A stretch of 64,000 bases of DNA, from NCBI GenBank assembly GCA_965249895.1, contig CBDFNC010000004.1, forward strand, positions 434,001 to 498,000. Reading direction: 5' to 3'. The translations under genes were made by a program, and so were the position numbers. The notes under the pieces are model-generated. The model had not been told where the DNA came from. It was given only the letters and a program-made list of their open reading frames with translations, and made no database searches. This DNA comes from CBDFNC01 sp965249895. Lineage in GTDB: Bacteria > Pseudomonadota > Gammaproteobacteria > Enterobacterales > CBDFNC01. Positions within the stretch are counted from its first letter, which is position 1. Each line of letters opens with the position of its first letter. Below are positions 1 through 12,100 of this stretch, one piece after another.

Positions 1-3000
1 CCAAAACTCTGCACGCTGAACATTATTTGGAAGATAGGATGACGCGATAAATCTTTCTCTATATTTAGCGCATCAACCAGCTTCTCGAAAGGCAGCTCTT
101 GATGCACTTTAGCCGATGTTACAACACCATGAACTTGCTGGATAAATTCATCCACTCGTTGCGATTGATCAAGCTCAGTTCTTAATACCAGCGAGTTGAT
201 AAAAAAGCCGAGCAACGATTGCGTTTGTGCATGATGACGATTATCGGAGGGCGTTCCTATTATCAGGTCAGATTGGCCTGACAAGGTAGCTAAGGTTACA
301 TAAAAGCCGCTAAGCAATACCGAATACAAGGTTGTTTCTTGCTCTTTGGCCAAGCCCCTTAGCTTTTCAGACAGTGCTTGCGGCAAACAAAAGTGTACGT
401 CTTTGCCTACATAGTCGATAGCACTTGGACGTGGTTTGTCTGTGGGTAAGACCAGGGTTTCAAAACCCTTCAGGGTTTCACGCCAGTAGTTCATTTCCCC
501 ATCGAGCACAGCACCTTGTAAATACGCTCGCTGCCAAATAGCGTAATCGGCGTAAGTGATATCCAGTGGGGGTAAGCCGATGGCCTTGTCTTGACACAGC
601 GCCTGATAAACTTCGGCCAGCTCTTGCATAAAGATATTCGTAGACCAGCCATCGAAGGCAATATGATGCCAAATAATCAACAGGTAGCTTGTTGTGCCTG
701 ACTGGTAGCGACCAAATCGTACCGGCGCTTGTGAAGTCAAATCAAATGGCTGGTTAATGCTTTGCTGTACTGCCGATATTAATGCCTGCTGGGTGGCGAA
801 CTGATGCTCTGGGATTTGAACGGTTGACTCAAGTACCTGTTGATAGTCTTCACCTTTTTCATTGGTCCGATACACAGTTTTTAAGATCGGGTGGCGCTCC
901 GTCAGAAACAGCAAGGCTTCACGTAATGCCTGCCAGTTGACATCGTCTTTCAGACTGACGAAAAGCGGAATATGATAGGCATCCGTGCCCTGTTCGAAGC
1001 GTTCAATAAACAGCAGCCTCTCTTGAGCGAATGACAATGGCGAAGTTCCAGTTTGAGTTGCTGGAATGACCGTGACTGTTTTGGGGTCTATATGACCAAC
1101 TAGCTGTGCGATGGTTTTATGTTTAAACAACATCGCCAAGGGAATATCCATATTCAGTTCCCGGCGGCTGACCGCCGTTAGCCGAATCGCACTGATGGAA
1201 TTCCCCCCGATACGAAAGAAATTGTCATCTATTCCAACACGGTCGAGTCCTAATAGCGCTTGCCAAATTTCACAGAGTTTTTTCTCTAAGGCCGTTCTGG
1301 GCACAGTGTAACTATGCTCACTGGCTAATGCCGGCTCGGGAAGAGCCCGGCGGTCAAGCTTGCCGTTTATGGTCAGTGGAATACTGTCTAGCAAAGTAAA
1401 ACTAGCGGGCACCATATAATCCGGCAACTGGGCAGAGAGTGTTTCCCGCAGGTATTCTGCCGAAACAGAACTGTCACCCCTTACTACAAAATAGGCCGCG
1501 AGAAATTTACCACCGTCATGTTCACGATCGACCACCACGGCTTGCAAAATGTCGGGGACCGCTGCCAGGGCGTTTTCAATTTCTGCCAACTCGATGCGAT
1601 AACCGCGAATTTTCACTTGTTGGTCATTGCGGCCCAGGTATTCCAAGTTTCCATCTGCCATCCAGCGCACCATATCACCGGTTTTGTACAGTCGGGTATA
1701 CCCCTTTGCCTTATCTGACGGCGTCGCAAAGGGATGTTCAATAAAACGTTCGGCGGTCAGCTCAGGACGATTCAAATAGCCGCGCGCCAACCCGGCGCCG
1801 CCGATATACAGCTCACCCATGGCCGCCGTTGGCAGCAGATTGCCGCAGCTGTCTAACACATACAACTTGACGTTATCGATGGGTTTACCAATATTGGCGG
1901 CCAAATCGCCCGTTTGATAATGATGAGCACTCGCGCACACTGTTGATTCAGTGGGTCCATACGCGTTAAAAACCTGACTCGCCTGACTAAACCTGTCTAA
2001 CAACTCCCTGGCAGGTGTCTCTCCTGCGGTGATCAAGGTCTTGAGCGACGTCAGGGAACTGCTTTCTATGTGAGTCAATATAATCGGTGGCAGCGTCGCA
2101 ATCTCGATATTCTGCTGCTGTATCAATTGGCCAAGCGCTATCGGGTCCTTATGTTGCTTTTCATTACAAATATATAACTGATGGCCACACAACAGACTGA
2201 CAAAGATCTCCGATACACTGGCATCGAACACATAAGAGGCAAACTGTAAGGCCCGCCTGCACGCTGTTGCATCAAATTTCTGAATTTGTGCACTCACTAA
2301 ATGGAGCGTATTGTTGTGCTCCACCATCACCCCTTTCGGTTTACCCGTGGTGCCCGAGGTATAAATCACATAGGCAAGATCTGTCGCCTGACTTACTTGG
2401 GTTAAGTTGTCCGAGGCAATACCGCGGGTTAGTTCAGGCTCATCAAGGCATATCATGGCCGGCTGAGCGCCAGAGCCCGTTATATTTCTGGTCAACTTCT
2501 CCCTATGGCCTAGCTGCGTGAGTAGCAGTGGCGCCATCGTATCTTCGAGCATAAATTGCACGCGCTCTTGTGGGTATTCCGGCGATATTGGTACATAAGC
2601 ACCGCCCGCCTTTAACACAGCCAGGATACCGACCAGCATTTCTATGCTGCGATCGAGATACAAGGCAATCAAGGTATCTGGTTTAATCGATTCACCGTGA
2701 ATCGCCTGGTATTGGCTGCGGATCACATGCGCTAATTGATTGGCTCTTTCGTTCAGTTCTCGATAACTTAGTTGCTGCTCCTGCACATTATGCTCAAAAA
2801 CAAGGGCAATATTATCGGGTGCCTTTTCCACCTGCTCCTCAAATAGTTGATGTAAAGTCGCATCCTCCCGATAAGGGGACTTTGTTTGGTTCCAATCGTG
2901 TAGCAGAGTGTGGCGTTCGTGGTCGGGCAAGCTATCCAATTGGCCAATGGTATCTGTGCTCTGGTCCACCATAGCACCCAGTACCGCTTGATAGATTGCA

Positions 3001-6000
3001 GCCAACCTCTCGACACTGATTTCATCGAATAAACTGACAGCATAATTAATACTACCTGTGATACTCGACTGCCCATCGTCCAGGAACAGGCTTAAATCAA
3101 ACTTGGCGGGGCTAAACAAACTGTCGCTCTCTTTTAATGATGCAGGCAGAAAAGGAAGCGACGTCCGATCTTTTTCATCAGCGCCAAAACTCTGCACGCT
3201 GAACATTATTTGGAAGATAGGATGACGCGATAAATCTTTCTCTATATTTAGCGCATCAACCAGCTTCTCGAAAGGCAACTCTTGATGCACTTTAGCCGAT
3301 GTTACAACACCATGAACTTGCTGGATAAATTCATCCACTCGTTGCGATTGATCAAGCTCAGTTCTTAATACCAGCGAGTTGACAAAAAAACCGAGCAACG
3401 ATTGCGTTTGTGCATGATGACGATTATCGGAGGGCGTTCCTATCACCAGGTCAGATTGGCCTGAGAAGGTAGCCAAGGTCACATAAAAGCCGCTAAGCAA
3501 TACCGAATACAAGGTTGTTTCTTGCTCTTTGGCCAAGGCTCTTAACTTTTCAGACAGTGCTTGCGGCAAACAAAAGTGTACGTCTTTGCCTACATAGTCG
3601 ATAGCACTTGGACGTGGTTTGTCTGTGGGTAAGACCAGGGTGTCAAAACCCGTCAGGGTTTCACGCCAGTAGTTCATTTCACCATCGAGCACAGCATCTT
3701 GTAAATACGCTCGCTGCCAAATAGCGTAATCGGCGTAAGTGATATCCAGTGGGGGTAAGCCGATGGCCTTATCTTGACACAGCGCCTGATAAACTTCGGC
3801 CAGCTCTTGCATAAAGATATTCGTAGACCAGCCATCGAAGGCAATATGATGCCAAATTATCAACAGGTAGCTTGTTGTGCCTGACTGGTAGCGACCAAAT
3901 CGTACCGGCGCTTGTGAAGTCAAATCAAATGGCTGGGTAATGCTTTGCTGTACTGCCGATATTAACGCCTGCTGGGTGGCGAACTGATGCTCTGGAATTT
4001 GAACGGTTGACTCAAGCACCTGTTGATAGTCTTCACCTTTTTCATTGGTCCGATACACCGTTTTTAAGATAGGGTGGCGCTCCGTCAGAAACAGCAAGGC
4101 TTCACGTAATGCCTGCCAGTTGACATCGTCTTTCAGACTGACGAAAAGCGGAATATGATAAGCATCCGTGCCCTGTTCGAAGCGTTCAATAAACAGCAGC
4201 CTCTCTTGAGCGAATGACAATGGCGAAGTTCCAGTTTGAGTTGCTGGAATGACCACGACCGTTTTGGGGTCTAAATGACCAACCAGTTGTGCGATGGTTT
4301 TATGTTTAAACAACATCGCCAAGGGAATATCCATATTCAGTTCCCGGCGGCTGACCGCCGTTAGCCGGATCGCACTGATGGAATTACCCCCGATACGAAA
4401 GAAATTGTCATCTATACCGACACGGTCGAGCCCTAATAGTACTTGCCAAATTTCACAGAGTTTTGTCTCTAAGGCCGTTCTGGGCACAGTGTAACTATGC
4501 TCACTGGCTAATGCCGGCTCGGGAAGAGCCCGGCGATCAAGCTTACCGTTTATGGTCAGTGGAATACTGTCTAGCAAAGTAAAACTAGCGGGCACCATAT
4601 AATCCGGCAACCATGCGGATAAATAGTCTCTTAATGCCATGCTATTGAGCGATGCCCGCTCATTGAACACCAGGTAGGCGGCGAGGATCTTGTGATCTTG
4701 ATGCTCACAATCAATCACAACCGCTTGTTTCACCTGCGGATGGGCAGCGAGGGTATTTTCTATTTCTCCCAGCTCAATACGGTAACCTCTGATCTTGACC
4801 TGGCTGTCGTTGCGGCCCAGATATTCCAAGTTGCCATCTGGCAACCAGCGCACCAAGTCCCCCGTTTTGTACAGTCGGGTATAACCTTTCGCCTTATCCG
4901 ACGGCGTCGCAAACGGATGTTCAATAAAACGTTCGGCGCTCAGCTCAGGGCGATTCAAATAGCCGCGTGCTAATCCGGCGCCGCTAATGTGTAACTCCCC
5001 TGGTGAACCAATTGGCAGCAATTCATTGTGTTTGCCTAACACATACATTTTTATGTTGTTAACCGGTTTGCCGAGGCAATTTATCGATGCCTGCGATGAG
5101 TGCGCGAGACTATTGGTGACAGTGATCGTGGTTTCCGTCGGGCCGTAAGAATTGATCAGTAGATCGCCCCAAATTTCGCTTAAAACAGATAAACAGGCTT
5201 CCCCTCCACTGACCACACGTTTCAGTTTATGGGGTTTCTGACACTCGCCAATCGCCGCCAGATAACTCGGCGTCCCGTCGACATGAGTGACTTCTTCCTC
5301 TACTAACAGGCGATTTATGGTGCTTGGGTCCTTTATGTCATCTGTAGAGGGGATCAGCAACTTAGCGCCGTTAAATAGCGCCAACAATAAACTTTCTATG
5401 GAGGCATCGAAAATATAATTGGCCAGCCAAATGACAGTTTCTTGCTCAGAAAAATAATATAGCTCGGTTTGGTTAGCCACTAAATTAATAACGCTATGGT
5501 GCTCAATTAGCACTCCCTTAGGTTTGCCCGTCGTACCCGAGGTATACATCACATAGGCCAGATCCGTCGCCTTACCAAGCCCCAGATTAGTCACTGCCAG
5601 CTCGCTCAGCAGATCGGTGTTGTCGACGGCAATAAGCTCGGGACAGATATCGAGTTGGCTTAGCCAGTTATCAAGTCTGCCCACAAATGCTTGCTGGGTA
5701 AGCAGTAGGCAGGCACAGGTATCCTGCAGCATAAATTCAATACGCTCTTGCGGATATTCAGGTGATAAGGGGACATAAGCGGCGCCCGCTTTTAGTATTG
5801 CCAATTGACTAATTATCATCTCCGGGCTGCGTTCAAGATACAACGCAATCAGAGTGTCCGCCTGTAAATCATTACCGTAACGCGCGTAGTAATTACTCCG
5901 AATAACGCGCGCTAATTGATTGGCTCTTTCGTTCAACTCTCGATAACTTAGCTGTTGCCCCTCGCCATTTTGGTCGGTAAAAACAACAGCGATATTATCG

Positions 6001-6949
6001 GGTGTCTTTTCCACCTGCTCCTCAAACACCTGATGCAGGGTCGCATCATGTGGGTAGACCGCATCGGTATCATTCCAGTCGTACAATTGGGTAGTGCGCT
6101 CACTCTGGCTCAGCAGTGAAATTTGTTGATGGGGTATATTGGGTGTCACGCTGATACAGGCCAATATCTGCATGAGTTGGTCTAACAATTCATTAGCCCG
6201 CGCCCCGCTCAACCAATCCTGACCATACTTCAGGTAAACCACCAGGCTCTCACCCTGCTCATAGGCCACCACCGACAACGGATAATCGGTTTTCTCTATG
6301 GCCTGGCGAAACCGCATGCTCGACTCGATACCTGCATCATCACCCGTCGTCTCCACTGGACTCGGGTAGTTCTCGAACACAAACAAACTGTGGAATTGCC
6401 GCTGCCCGTCGCGCTGCAATTCACCCAGTGGCATATTGCTGTGCGTGTTGAGCTCAACTATCCCTTGTTGAATTGCCTGCAACACATCAAGCGCCGTCGC
6501 CTGCTCGCGCCAGCTCACCGCCAAAGGTAAGGTATTGATATACAAACCGACGCTCGACTCTATGCCGTCGACGGGAATATCTCGCCCCGACACCGTGGTG
6601 CCCACAAACGTCTGCTCATCCCGGGTATAGACGTGCAATAGCTTGTGCCAGGCAAACTGCAGCGCCACATTGAGCGTCAAGCCCTGGTGACGGCACATCG
6701 CCTTAAGTCCCTGATAGACATCTCCCTCCAATACCCGCTGCTGCTCGGCGGGGTTATCTACCTGTCTAACCCGACTCAGATCGATAGCCTCACTGAGCAA
6801 ACCGTTAATGTCGTTGGCCTCTCCCCAGGATTGACGGGCTGTATCCCAATATGCCCGGGTCTTCGTGGCGTACTGTTGGTAATATTCCTGCGCCAGCAGG
6901 TAGGTCGACTCCGGCACTATTTCCAATGCCAGCGCCGCCGCCGAGGCCC
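1..6949 (-). CDS. NRPS-B continuation after the frameshift (rest of NB8, NB9, start of NB10); runs off the window
   Basis: Continues the interrupted C(DCL) domain in the shifted frame: C to about 6090, A 6080-4530, T 4510-4290; C(LCL) 4240-2900, A 2890-1340, T 1320-1100; C(LCL) 1050-1. Copies of the same repeat fall on multiples of three within this part (1 and 3184), but not across the 6947 site (3184 and 10970 differ by 7786), which shows exactly one net extra base. No stop is reached at the edge. There is no obvious new ribosome site at the break, so it should be read as the same gene, whether truly mutated or wrongly assembled. Predicted residues: a basic amino acid, then Tyr. Confidence 0.85.
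1100..4240 (-). other. Module NB9: C(LCL)-A(Tyr)-T
   Basis: Pocket D-A-S-T-I-A-A-V-C (FDASVSE at 2208-2228), close to the Tyr code DASTVAAVC. GGNS carrier, no E. The following LCL condensation domain (1050-1) opens module NB10, whose A domain is outside the window. Tyr is preferred over Phe from Ser at position 239. Confidence 0.7.
2890..4613 (-). repeat. A-end/T/C(LCL) block, repeated six times
   Basis: Near-identical DNA copies at about 1-1430 (partial), 2890-4613, 10690-12399, 13850-15520, 17040-18759 and 51060-52770. The phrase CCAAAACTCTGCACGCTG recurs at 3184, 10970, 14129 and 17330 (at window position 1, and with one change at 51350). Each block links a GGNS carrier to an LCL condensation domain. 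Differences are scattered single bases, some shared by only part of the copies, as expected from repeated gene conversion. Confidence 0.85.
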
Positions 6950-7440
6950 GAGCCCCTGGTCAAACGGTTGTAATCGTCATGCACCGACTTGAGTAAAATC
7001 GGCCCGCTCCAGCCATCGGTAATGCTGTGATGCTCGGACTTTAACACAGTGTAGTGCTCGGCCGATTGTTTGATCAGGATAAAGCGGACCAAACCAGGCT
7101 CGCTCAAGTCGAAGGCTACTTCGCGGTCCGCCCGCTGGATCGCATTAATCGCCTGCTCGCGTGCAGGTCCAGCCAGTTCACTGATATCTTTAAAGGTAAA
7201 GTTTTTCGGCCCAATACTGCCTGGCGCGGTAATGACTTGCAGTAAGGTTTCCTGCCAGTCAAAGGCGGTGCGCAATATCGGGTAACGTAATGAGGCCAGG
7301 GACCAGGCTTGCTGATAAGCGGCAACATCCAACGCCTGGTGATAGTCCAGCAACACCTGGACCCGGTAGGCGTCATCTTGAGGCTGACTCAAATAATGAT
7401 AGATAAAGCCCTGCTGCAAACTGGTGGCAGGGTAAATGGC
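4290..7440 (-). other. Module NB8: C(DCL, frameshifted)-A(basic residue, swapped core)-T
   Basis: Pocket by alignment: D-A-E-D-V-G-S-I-T (FDASIES 5391-5411, THVDGTPS, RVVSGGEA, NSYGPTETTIT). Two acidic residues at 239 and 278 suggest a cationic side chain such as Lys, Orn or Arg; this is inference, not a match to a known code. The start (above about 5515) and end (below about 4985) of the A domain are nearly identical to the Val-type copies, the middle is unrelated. GGNS carrier, no E. Confidence 0.65.
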
Positions 7441-9110
7441 CTCAATGTCGTGTCGGTTTTGTAAACGGTCTAAATCCGCCACAGACAGCCCTGCCACTGC
7501 GAAATCACTGGGCGTTTTTATGCCCCCGGCACGCGCGACCTCGAGCGCATGGGTTATCACCTGTGCCAATGCCTGCTCAAAAGCGGCAGTAAAACAGGCA
7601 GTTTGTTCCTTCGTGAGCTGAGAAACCACACTAAACCTCAGCTGGCCATGTTCAACCGCGCCGTTAATGTTGAGCAACAAGGCGTCCGTGTTTTCTGCGG
7701 CCACAGACTGACCGCACTTTTCCGCAGTAACTTTCCAATCTGACTGGCCATTGGTATCGGTATTAAGCTGACCGAGGTAATTAAAGCTGACTCTGGGTAA
7801 GGCTGTCGCCTTCAATAATCCTGCCTGGGTCAGCGCACCAAAACCAATGCCCTTGTCCGGAATACCCCGTATCATCTCTTTGGTCTGGATAATCAGCTCA
7901 CTCAAATCGTCACAGGCGTGCAGCTTTACCGGGTACGTCGTGGTAAACCAACCCAGGGTCTGGGACACATCCAGTGTTTCATCGATTGTTTCTCTGCCAT
8001 GACCTTCAAGGGTAATAAGCTGGCTGTCTCCTGCCGACAGACTACCGGCAAACGTGACACTGAGCGCCCGACTCAATGCGCTCAATAACAGGTCGTTAAT
8101 TTCAGTGTAATAACCCTCATTGGCGCCATGAAGCAGTTGGGCTGTCAGCGCTGCGGATAATCCAACTTCGGCCTCATGCACGGCATGGGCATCAACTGAC
8201 GTAGTTTGTTTCGCTCCGGCCAGCACCTCCAACCAATAATCCACGTCATTTTCATGCCTCTGGGCATAGGCCTGAACGGCCTGGACCCACTGCCGGTAGC
8301 TGCTTGTTTTAGCCGGCAACGTGTCATCGGTGAGCAACAGACGCATATCTTCAGCAATAATGCGCCAGGATACGGCATCGATGATCAGGTGATGAAAACA
8401 GAAAAATAAACGTGTCGCGCCATCGGCATAACCGGTTAAATAAGCGACCTGCCATAGCGGCCCCTGATAGATATCAAAACCACTTTGCCACTGGGTTAAT
8501 TGCTCGTGCAAACGCTGCTCGTCCATGGCCGCAACATTGACAGTACGCAATGGCGCCATCATCTGCGCGTCATTGCCGTAATAGCGCTGACGTATTTCAT
8601 CGTGGTTAGTTGGCGGCTCGGCCTGCACGCGCTCAAACCCACAACGCAGCATATCGTGGCGTGTTGCCAGGGCGGTTAATGCCTGTTCGATATGCGCTTG
8701 CCCCACTTCCCCGGGTAACGACAACATAAATGCCTGATTCCAGTGCTGGGGTTTGGCCAGGGGCTTCTCAAAAAACCACTGCTGTATCGGCAACAAGTCA
8801 AATGTACCGGACAGTTGTCCCTGCTCCGCCTCGATGGTTGGCGTCGTGCTGGTCTGGGTGAGCAAGTGCGCCAACTTGGCGATGCTTGGCGCAGCAAATA
8901 TGTCTTTCACCTGCACATTAAAACCATGCTGGCGCAGTCGTGAGGTCAATTGAATACTGATGATGGAATCGCCACCGATGTGGAAGAAATTGTCCTGAAC
9001 ACCGACTTTTTCCAGGCCCAGCACCGCTTGCCAAATGGTGCACAGTAACGCTTCGCATTGGTTTGTGGGTGCCACATAGCTATCGTCATCAATAAAGTCT
9101 GGCGCCGGCA
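6070..9110 (-). repeat. T/E/C(DCL) block, repeated six times
   Basis: About 3 kb copies at 6070-9110, 20230-23270, 24830-27870, 29430-32480, 54230-57290 and 58830-61910, plus a partial copy at 63430-64000. Each joins an IGGDS carrier, an epimerase and a DCL condensation domain. Small indels occur in the same two linkers, for example the SVD/HAAHEA stretch near 8150-8200, which is longer at 31530-31570 and 60935-60970. Confidence 0.85.
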
Positions 9111-12100
9111 ACGCCCGGCGATCCAGCTTGCCATTGATGGTCAAAGGCAGTGCATCCAATTCGGTGAAACTCGCCGGCAGCATATAATCCGGCAGCCGGG
9201 CGGATAAATAGTCTCGTAATGCCATGCCATTGAGCGATGCCCGCTCATTGAAGACCAGGTAGGCGGCGAGGACCTTGTGATCTTGATGCTCACAATCAAT
9301 CACAACCGCTTGTTTCACGTGCGGATGGGCAGCGAGGGCATTTTCTATTTCCCCCAGCTCAATACGGTAACCTCTGATCTTGACCTGGCTGTCATTGCGG
9401 CCCAGGTATTCCAAGTTTCCATCTGGCAACCAGCGCACTAAATCACCCGTTTTGTACAGTCGGGTATAACCTTTTGCCTTATCCGATGGCGTCGCAAAGG
9501 GATGTTCAATAAAACGTTCGGCGCTCAGCTCAGGGCGATTTAAATAGCCGCGTGCTAATCCGGCGCCGCCAATATACAGCTCTCCTATCGCTCCTGGCAC
9601 AACCAGCTCCAAATCGGGGGATAATACGTAGACTTTTCGACTATTGATGGGTAAGCCAATCGGCACGGTTTTATCGAAACTCACACATTCATAGACAGTG
9701 GTAAATGTCGTGCCTTCTGTTGGGCCATAACCATTCAATATCTTATTTGGCCTGTGTTGCCCGGCCATCAAATCTCGCACCAAGTTAGCCGTTAGCACTT
9801 CACCGCCGATTAATAGCGTTTGTAAAGGAGCAAATAAGTTAGCTTGCTGGACATACAGTTGGTCAAATAACGCTCTGGTAAGCCATAGAATTGAAACGTT
9901 GTGCTTTTTCAATAACCCTTCGAGTTGCTCTGCTTGCATCGCAGCCGATACAAGGGGCAAGACCAGTTTCGCGCCATGGGTAAGTGCCCCCCACACCTCA
10001 AATGTCGATGCATCAAAGTTTGGATTCGACAGTTGTAAAAACACGTCCTGCTCGCCAATCTGTAGGTAATCGTTGTTCTTAACCAAGGAGACAACACCGC
10101 GATGAGGTATCAGTACTCCCTTAGGTTTGCCCGTCGTACCCGAGGTATACATCACATACGCCAGATCCGTCGCCTTACCAAGCCCCAGATTAGTGGCTGC
10201 CAGCTCGCTCAGCAGTTCGGTGTTGTCGACGGCAATAAGCTCGGGACAGGTATCGAGTTGGCTTAGCCAGTTATCGAGTCTTCCCACAAACTCAAGCTGT
10301 GTAAGCAGTAGGCAGGCACAGGTATCCTGCAGCATAAATTCAATACGCTCTTGCGGATATTCAGGTGATAAGGGGACATAAGCGGCGCCCGCTTTTAGTA
10401 TTGCCAATTGACTAATTATCATCTCCGGGCTGCGTTCAAGGTACAAAGCAATCAGAGTGTCCGCCTGTAAATCATTACCGTAACGCGCGTAGTAATTACT
10501 CCGAATAACGCGCGCTAATTGATTGGCTTTTTCATTCAATTCTCGATAGGTAAGCTGTTGCCCCTCACCCTTTTTGTCGGTAAAAACCACGGCGATATTT
10601 TCGGGCGTTTGTTGTGCTTGCTGTTCAACTAATAAACAAAGTGTTGCATCCTGTGGATACGGCGCATCGGTATCATTCCAGTCGTGTAGCAGAGTGTGGC
10701 GTTCGTGGTCGGGCAAGCTATCCAATTGGCCAATGGTATCTGTGCTCTGGTCCACCATAGCACCCAGTACCGCTTGATAGATTGCAGCCAACCTCTCGAC
10801 ACTGATTTCATCGAATAAACTGACAGCATAATTAATACTACCTGTGATACTCGACTGCCCATCGTCCAAGAACAGGCTTAAATCAAACTTGGCGGGGCTA
10901 AACAAACCGTCGCTCTCTTTTAATGATGCAGGCAGAAAAGGAAGCGACGTCCGATCTTTTTCATCAGCGCCAAAACTCTGCACGCTGAACATTATTTGGA
11001 AGATAGGATGACGCGATAAATCTTTCTCTATATTTAGCGCATCAACCAGCTTCTCGAAAGGCAACTCTTGATGCACTTTAGCCGATGTTACAACACCATG
11101 AACTTGCTGGATAAATTCATCCACTCGTTGCGATTGATCAAGCTCAGTTCTTAATACCAGCGAGTTGACAAAAAAGCCGAGCAACGATTGCGTTTGTGCA
11201 TGATGACGATTATCGGAGGGCGTTCCTATTACCAGGTCAGACTGGCCTGACAAGGTAGCCAAGGTCACATAAAAGCCGCTAAGCAATACCGAATACAAGG
11301 TTGTTTCTTGCTCTTTGGCCAAGGCCCTTAGCTTTTCAGACAGTGCTTGCGGCAAACAAAAGTGTACGTCTTTGCCTAAATAGTCGATAGCACTTGGACG
11401 TGGTTTGTCTGTGGGTAAGACCAGGGTTTCAAAACCCGTCAGGGTTTCACGCCAGTAGTTCATTTCACCATCGAGCACAGCATCTTGTAAATACGCTCGC
11501 TGCCAAATAGCGTAATCGGCATAAGTGATATCCAGTGGGGGTAAGCCGATGGCCTTGTCTTGACACAGCGCCTGATAAACTTCGGCCAGCTCTTGCATAA
11601 AAATATTTGTAGACCAGCCATCGAAGGCAATATGATGCCAAATTATCAACAGGTAGCTTGTTGTTCTTGACTGGTAGCGTCCAAATCGTACCGGCGCTTG
11701 TGAAGTCAAATCAAATGGCAGCGTAATGCTTTGCTGTACTGCCGATATTAACGCCTGCTGGGTGGCGAACTGATGCTCTGGAATTTGAACGGTTGACTCA
11801 AGTACCTGTTGATAGTCTTCACCTTTTTCATTGGTCCGATACACAGTTTTTAAGATAGGGTGACGCTCCGTCAGAAACAGCAAGGCTTCACGTAATGCCA
11901 GCCAGTTGACATCGTCTTTCAGACTGACGAAAAGCGGAATATGATAAGCATCCGTGCCCTGTTCGAACCGTTCAATAAACAGCAGCCTCTCTTGAGCGAA
12001 TGACAATGGCGAAGTTCCAGTTTGAGTTGCTGGAATGACCACGACTGTTTTGGGGTCTATGTGACCAACTAACTGTGCGATGGTTTTATGTTTAAACAAC

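Noticed and set aside
6645..6992. Plus-strand gene overlapping the NRPS-B frameshift
   Set aside because: The same antisense frame exists at the unbroken copies (20794, 25396, 29998, 54799), so it is a shadow and does not explain the break.
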